Shown: piece by piece, positions 60,527 through 64,000 of the stretch
Layout: each line of letters begins with the position of its first letter
Position numbering within the stretch: position 1 is the first letter of the stretch
NCBI GenBank assembly: GCA_016722525.1
Contig: JADKJB010000001.1
Coordinates: 310,001-374,000 of the forward strand
DNA length: 64,000 nt
Source of the DNA: Bacteroidota bacterium
GTDB lineage: Bacteria; Bacteroidota; Bacteroidia; AKYH767-A; OLB10
Direction of reading: 5' to 3'
The notes under the pieces: model-generated
Database searches by the model: none
What the model saw: only the letters and a program-made list of their open reading frames with translations
Told to the model about the DNA's origin: nothing
Program-made: the position numbers and the translations under genes

Positions 60527-62086
60527 ATGAAAAAACTTTACCTCTTAACAATTGCAGCTGTTGTGGCAAGTATTTCACATGCTCAAACCTCCTATTACAA
60601 ATTTGTAAATGAACCTACCATTGCGTCATCCAGCTTTTTATCCTGTTTAGCAACCAACACCGGCTATGTTTTTGCAGGTAGTGCTAACAACTTGATTTTT
60701 GACAGCCACTTTTTTATTGCTAGAACGTCCACCACAGGGGCATTGCAACAAATGCGTTCTTTTCCGAGTTCAGGTTTCAACAGAATCAGCTCTGTCTTAG
60801 AGACTTTAGATGGGAAAATAGCCTATTGGGGAACAGAAGGTAATAGCACAAGTTTTGTGAACTCACTTGCATTATTGAAAACAGATATCGTTGGGAATTT
60901 TCTTATCACGAAAACTTTTTCCAGCTCCTTGTATTCTCTAAGCAGTACTAAGTTTTTTCAGGACGCGCAAGAAAATTACTATTTGTTAGCCACTGCTACC
61001 AATACATTAACTTTTCAGGATGCCATATGCCTTATTAAAACAGATGTTTCAGGAAACATAATAAGTCAAAAACTACTTGATTTAGTAGTCAGCACCAGCT
61101 CTATGGATATTATACCAACAGCAGGTAACGGGGTGCTGGTAACAGGTTATGCAAACAATGGCTCTTCAATTGAAACTATTGCCCTATTTAAACTGGATGC
61201 TAATTTGTCACTTTCCTGGAGCAAATGGTATTCCAGTCCGACGACAAGATATTTTCATTACGATGTAAAAGAAAAGCCTAACGGAAATTTTATACTCTGC
61301 GGAAGATATGACGATACTACAAATCCTTATGGCACACTTGTGATGGAAATCGATAATTCAGGAAATCAGGTATGGGCGAGAAAGTATCAAGCCAATAATG
61401 GCTCCAGGAACCATGGGTATGAAATACAATTAACAACATCCGGGGATGCTGTCATTGGAGGCGGAATTGATTTAAATTTAGGAAGTGGGCCTATAATGGC
61501 CATGAGCGTGAACGCATCCAGTGGGAGCGTTAACTGGTCCAAATTTCTAAATTCGGGAGCGGTTAGCACAGAAACAATTTACAGCATGCAGTTCACTTCG
61601 GGAGGTGATATTCTTGCGTGTGGGTATCGGGATGGAAATGCAACGATGTTAAAGGCAAGCAGCACTTTTGATGTTTGCTCCGATTCGTTGTTTGGCATCA
61701 CCGATGCAGCGTTAACCATTCCAACTCAATCAGCTTCACCAACCATTTCAAATGCCGTACTCACTTCGGGCAATTGGTCCAAAACACCAGCTTCATTCAC
61801 AACGGTAGCGGATGCATGCAGTGGAGTAGGCATTTCAGAAAAGGAAGATGATTTAACTTTCAGTGCTTATCCAAATCCTGTTAAATCCACTTTTATTGTA
61901 ACAGGGAAACACTCCTTCGATGGAATAAAAATATTTGATTCACTTGGAAAACTTGTTTACGAAAAGACGATACAAAATGAACAAGAGTTTGAAATAAGCA
62001 CTGCCGAACTGCATTCAGGTATTTATCAACTGCAGGTGTGGCGAAATGAAAAAATGAAATCTATCAAGTTGATAAAAATGGATTAA
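60527..62086 (+). CDS. Secreted delta-60-like repeat protein with T9SS sorting domain
   Basis: About 519 residues. Start at 60527 gives MKKLYLLTIAAVVASISHAQ, a good signal peptide; seven codons upstream is an alternative ATG without benefit. The body carries repeats of the pattern LLKTD-x-x-G-x-x ... W-x-K (LALLKTDIVGNFLITKTF, AICLIKTDVSGNIISQKLLD, LVMEIDNSGNQVWARKYQ), related to the repeats of the protein at 22285-23889. The type A sorting domain follows from about residue 435 (FSAYPNPVKSTFIVTGKHS...AELHSGIYQLQVWR). Probably a propeller at the cell surface. A strong terminator shared with the following convergent gene ends both transcripts. Confidence 0.82.
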   Translation: MKKLYLLTIAAVVASISHAQTSYYKFVNEPTIASSSFLSCLATNTGYVFAGSANNLIFDSHFFIARTSTTGALQQMRSFPSSGFNRISSVLETLDGKIAYWGTEGNSTSFVNSLALLKTDIVGNFLITKTFSSSLYSLSSTKFFQDAQENYYLLATATNTLTFQDAICLIKTDVSGNIISQKLLDLVVSTSSMDIIPTAGNGVLVTGYANNGSSIETIALFKLDANLSLSWSKWYSSPTTRYFHYDVKEKPNGNFILCGRYDDTTNPYGTLVMEIDNSGNQVWARKYQANNGSRNHGYEIQLTTSGDAVIGGGIDLNLGSGPIMAMSVNASSGSVNWSKFLNSGAVSTETIYSMQFTSGGDILACGYRDGNATMLKASSTFDVCSDSLFGITDAALTIPTQSASPTISNAVLTSGNWSKTPASFTTVADACSGVGISEKEDDLTFSAYPNPVKSTFIVTGKHSFDGIKIFDSLGKLVYEKTIQNEQEFEISTAELHSGIYQLQVWRNEKMKSIKLIKMD

Positions 62087-62103
62087 CCTTTTCTTAGATG
62101 ATT

Positions 62104-62143
62104 AAAAAAAGAGAGTCGCAAAAATTTGCGACTCTCTTTTTTT
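62104..62143. terminator. Bidirectional rho-independent terminator
   Basis: Nearly perfect stem of up to 19 bases (A7 GAGAGTCGCAAA / TTTGCGACTCTC T7) with a tiny loop, between the convergent genes ending at 62086 (+) and 62142 (-). It overlaps the stop of the minus-strand gene by two bases. Confidence 0.93.
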
Positions 62144-62912
62144 AATTGATGATTGTAATTCTTTTTGTTACAAACTTATCTCCCGTTTGGATTTTAACAA
62201 AATAGAGTCCTTTGCTTTTTCCGGACAAATTAACCGAATACAATCCGATATTTTCCTTTTCAATCATCACATTTTTAACCTTGTTCCCTAAAATATCAAA
62301 CACTTCAACTTTACATCCATTAATTAATTCAGGTATTCTCATATATATCAAACCGGTAGAAGGAGATGGAAATACCTTTATCAATTCTGCTTTTATTGGC
62401 TGATTCATTGAAGTGCCAACGGAAAAAAAGGAAACATCATCAAATGCAAGATTGCCCCCGGCCGGTTGTTTGCGATATAAAAATTTAACATAATCTGCGC
62501 CATTTAAATTGGCACTTAAAATTGTTCCGGTGGTAGGTATGGAATCAAAAGCAGCCACTATGGTCCAGTTAATACTATCGGAACTTGCTAATATTTGAAG
62601 TTCATTCAAAGGAGAAAATGGAGTTCCATTACCTCTGGCAAAAAACGAAACAGAATCTTTTGCAATAGCAGTCCATGGAGCTACTACAAAATCGCTATCG
62701 TTTCCAAATTTATACGAAGGAGCTGATAAGCCAAAATTTCCGGTAGAGGTGTAAAAGGAATTTGAAGTGTTCCATGAAATAAACCAATAAACCGGAACAG
62801 TTGCAATGGTTCCTGAATAATTATCAAACCCGGTACCAATTACCTGGAGTTGTGCTTGTGTTTTCAAGTTAAAAGCAAGAGAAAAAAATAGAATTAAGTA
62901 ATATTTTTTCAT
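62142..62912 (-). CDS. Secreted ligand-type domain protein with T9SS sorting domain
   Basis: The 256-residue protein has a signal peptide (KKYYLILFFSLAFNLKTQAQ), one domain of about 150 residues and a type A sorting domain (KVFPSPSTGLIYMRIPELI...LSGKSKGLYFVKIQT). The domain (TGFDNYSGTIATVPVYWFIS ... APSYKFGNDSDFVVAPW ... KDSVSFFARGNGTPFSPLNE ... NLAFDDVSFF) is of the jelly-roll, choice-of-anchor/cleaved-adhesin type and matches the domain found inside the CHU_C protein at 3824-6876. Such domains commonly bind sugars or surface partners. It shares a terminator with the preceding gene. Confidence 0.8.
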   Translation of the reverse strand: MKKYYLILFFSLAFNLKTQAQLQVIGTGFDNYSGTIATVPVYWFISWNTSNSFYTSTGNFGLSAPSYKFGNDSDFVVAPWTAIAKDSVSFFARGNGTPFSPLNELQILASSDSINWTIVAAFDSIPTTGTILSANLNGADYVKFLYRKQPAGGNLAFDDVSFFSVGTSMNQPIKAELIKVFPSPSTGLIYMRIPELINGCKVEVFDILGNKVKNVMIEKENIGLYSVNLSGKSKGLYFVKIQTGDKFVTKRITIIN

Positions 62913-62995
62913 GGAATTTCATTTTTTTTGTTCTTGTTTTTAGCATCAATAATCCTGCCAATGCAAAACATGAACAATATACTCAAGAGAAGGAA

Positions 62996-63562
62996 TTACT
63001 GTTTGGTATTAAATTGGTTCATGGCCAAAACAGGGCCTGCAGCAATAAAAGTTCGTATTGCATCAGATGATAACGCAATGCGTTCGGCAACTAATTTCAT
63101 TTCCTCTTCAGGCCATTTACTGAGTACATAATCGGCTTGTTGCCCTTTAAAAAAGTTATTGCCAACGCCAAAACGCAATCGGGCATAGTTGGTGGTATTC
63201 ATGGTTTCATTAATACTTTTCAAACCATTATGACCACCATCACTACCTTTCAATCGAATGCGAATTGTGCCTGAAGGTAAAGCGATATCATCAGTAATTA
63301 CCAACATATTTTCGATAGGAATATGTTCTATCTGCAACCAATAATTCACGGCTTTACCACTCAGATTCATAAAAGTATTCGGCTTAAGCAAGATAACCTG
63401 TTTACCTCGAATTTTGATACGGGCGATATGACCATACCGTTCAGATGAAAAAAAGGCTTCGATATGCGCAGCGGTATAATCGAGCACATCGAAGCCAATA
63501 TTGTGCCTTGTGTGAGCATATTCAGCGCCCGGGTTTCCCAACCCTACCACGAGGTATTTCAA
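62996..63562 (-). CDS. pth: Peptidyl-tRNA hydrolase
   Basis: It frees tRNA from peptidyl-tRNA dropped by ribosomes, in the cytosol. The 188-residue protein starts MKYLVVGLGNPGAEYAHTRH, with Asn10 and catalytic His20 in TRHNIGFDV. KPNTFMNLSGKAV, ITDDIALPSGTIRIR (catalytic Asp), GSDGGHNGLKSI and LRFGVGN are the further signatures. The length is normal. It is encoded 11 bases after rplY on the same strand; this rplY-pth order is usual in Bacteroidota and many other bacteria. Confidence 0.97.
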   Translation of the reverse strand: MKYLVVGLGNPGAEYAHTRHNIGFDVLDYTAAHIEAFFSSERYGHIARIKIRGKQVILLKPNTFMNLSGKAVNYWLQIEHIPIENMLVITDDIALPSGTIRIRLKGSDGGHNGLKSINETMNTTNYARLRFGVGNNFFKGQQADYVLSKWPEEEMKLVAERIALSSDAIRTFIAAGPVLAMNQFNTKQ

Positions 63563-63573
63563 AACTCAACGTT

Positions 63574-64000
63574 TTATTTTGCAGCTTTTGCTGGTGCAGC
63601 GGCAGCTTTAGGAGCAGCAGCTTTGGCCGCTTCGGCAGGAGTTTCTACCACATTTCTTGTGGTACGAATACCAACAATAATATTGTTTGCCGTATCCAGA
63701 AATTCAACACCTTCCAACTTCAAATCGCCCACGCGAACGGATTGTCCAATAGTTAAATTAGTAACATCAACAGTAACTGCATCTGGCAAGTGTGTAGGGA
63801 ACGCTTTCACTTTTAGTTTTCTTACCTTAGAAAGTAATTTGCCACCTTGCTTTTGACCTTCAGAAGTTCCTGAAATTTTAACAGGGATATCGATTACCAC
63901 TTTCTTATCATCGTGAATCGCCAAAAAATCTATGTGGAGAATCTTATCAGATACTGGATGGAATTGCAATTCCTGCATGATAGCAGTGTGAATTTTGCCA
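63574..64000 (-). CDS. rplY: 50S ribosomal protein L25/Ctc (TL5 type), 5' part outside window
   Basis: L25 binds 5S rRNA in the large subunit. The visible 142 codons cover the second part of the N-terminal 5S-binding domain (KIHTAIMQELQFHPVSDKIL, HIDFLAIHDDKKVVIDIPVK) and the C-terminal TL5-like domain (VRKLKVKAFPTHLPDAVTVD, GQSVRVGDLKLEGVEFLD). An Ala/Lys-rich tail follows (AAAPKAAAAPAKAAK). About 60-65 residues at the start are missing, beyond the window edge. The long form with the TL5 domain is usual for Bacteroidota. Encoded immediately before pth. Confidence 0.93.
   Translation of the reverse strand, partial: GKIHTAIMQELQFHPVSDKILHIDFLAIHDDKKVVIDIPVKISGTSEGQKQGGKLLSKVRKLKVKAFPTHLPDAVTVDVTNLTIGQSVRVGDLKLEGVEFLDTANNIIVGIRTTRNVVETPAEAAKAAAPKAAAAPAKAAK

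Noticed and set aside
1..64000. CRISPR array, prophage, intact insertion sequence, tRNA or rRNA genes
   Set aside because: No regular direct repeats with spacers, no transposase or phage genes and no cloverleaf-like sequence were found on reading both strands; short RNAs could be missed by eye.

Overview
The window is a stretch of an AT-rich Bacteroidota chromosome. It encodes many proteins with the C-terminal sorting domain of the type IX secretion system (T9SS) and one CHU_C-type 'gliding-motility-associated' C-terminus. It also has promoters of the TAnnTTTG type and housekeeping genes of Bacteroidota type. MqnC points to menaquinone synthesis by the futalosine route, which suggests a Chitinophagales/Sphingobacteriales/Cytophagales-like lineage rather than a typical Flavobacterium; this placement is inference.

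Layout. 0-7.5 kb: pdxA (cut by the window edge), a leucyl aminopeptidase, mqnC, a large CHU_C surface protein and riboflavin synthase. 7.5-10.7 kb: a phosphorelay operon (TPR sensor kinase, Hpt protein, membrane-anchored receiver). 10.7-13.8 kb: a MacAB-like ABC export operon with overlapping genes. 14.1-14.8 kb: an acyl desaturase. 15-25.4 kb: six T9SS cargo genes on one strand (Ycf48-like, Fn3, RCC1, propeller and delta-60-like repeats), then a lipocalin-like lipoprotein and a small PAS-like protein. 26.5-30.9 kb: two amidohydrolase-family genes. 31-41.9 kb: a 4-TM protein, hflX, 3-hydroxyanthranilate dioxygenase, an atypical SDR, a small lipoprotein, superoxide dismutase, an AsmA-like protein, a histidine kinase, hemW, a cyclase-family protein and an MmcQ/YjbR protein. 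42-47.1 kb: a DUF4258 protein, a T9SS cargo, a subclass B1 metallo-beta-lactamase, an outer-membrane barrel and a secreted serine hydrolase. 47.6-58.4 kb: a duplicated two-gene surface-protein module containing a roughly 2,180-residue beta-helix protein. 58.8-64 kb: glycyl-tRNA synthetase, two more T9SS cargos, pth and rplY (cut by the window edge).

The main observation about sequence quality is that about 15 single- or double-base indels interrupt ten otherwise well-conserved genes (mqnC, the CHU_C protein, the sensor kinase, the desaturase with two compensating shifts, both amidohydrolases, hflX with two, the AsmA-like protein, and the beta-helix module). Most lie in or beside short homopolymers. 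Both frames read on as recognisable homologous protein, so I treat these as probable sequencing errors and annotate whole genes across them.

The most interesting biology is (i) the duplicated beta-helix/propeller module, whose second beta-helix copy is reduced to a C-terminal stub beginning at a GC-rich, palindrome-containing insert; (ii) a surface protein with a whole ligand-type domain nested inside another domain; (iii) a chromosomal B1 metallo-beta-lactamase beside a secreted serine hydrolase; (iv) an SDR without its catalytic Tyr/Lys; and (v) a 9-base G/C homopolymer directly in front of the receiver gene. I found no CRISPR array, prophage, intact insertion sequence, tRNA or rRNA.
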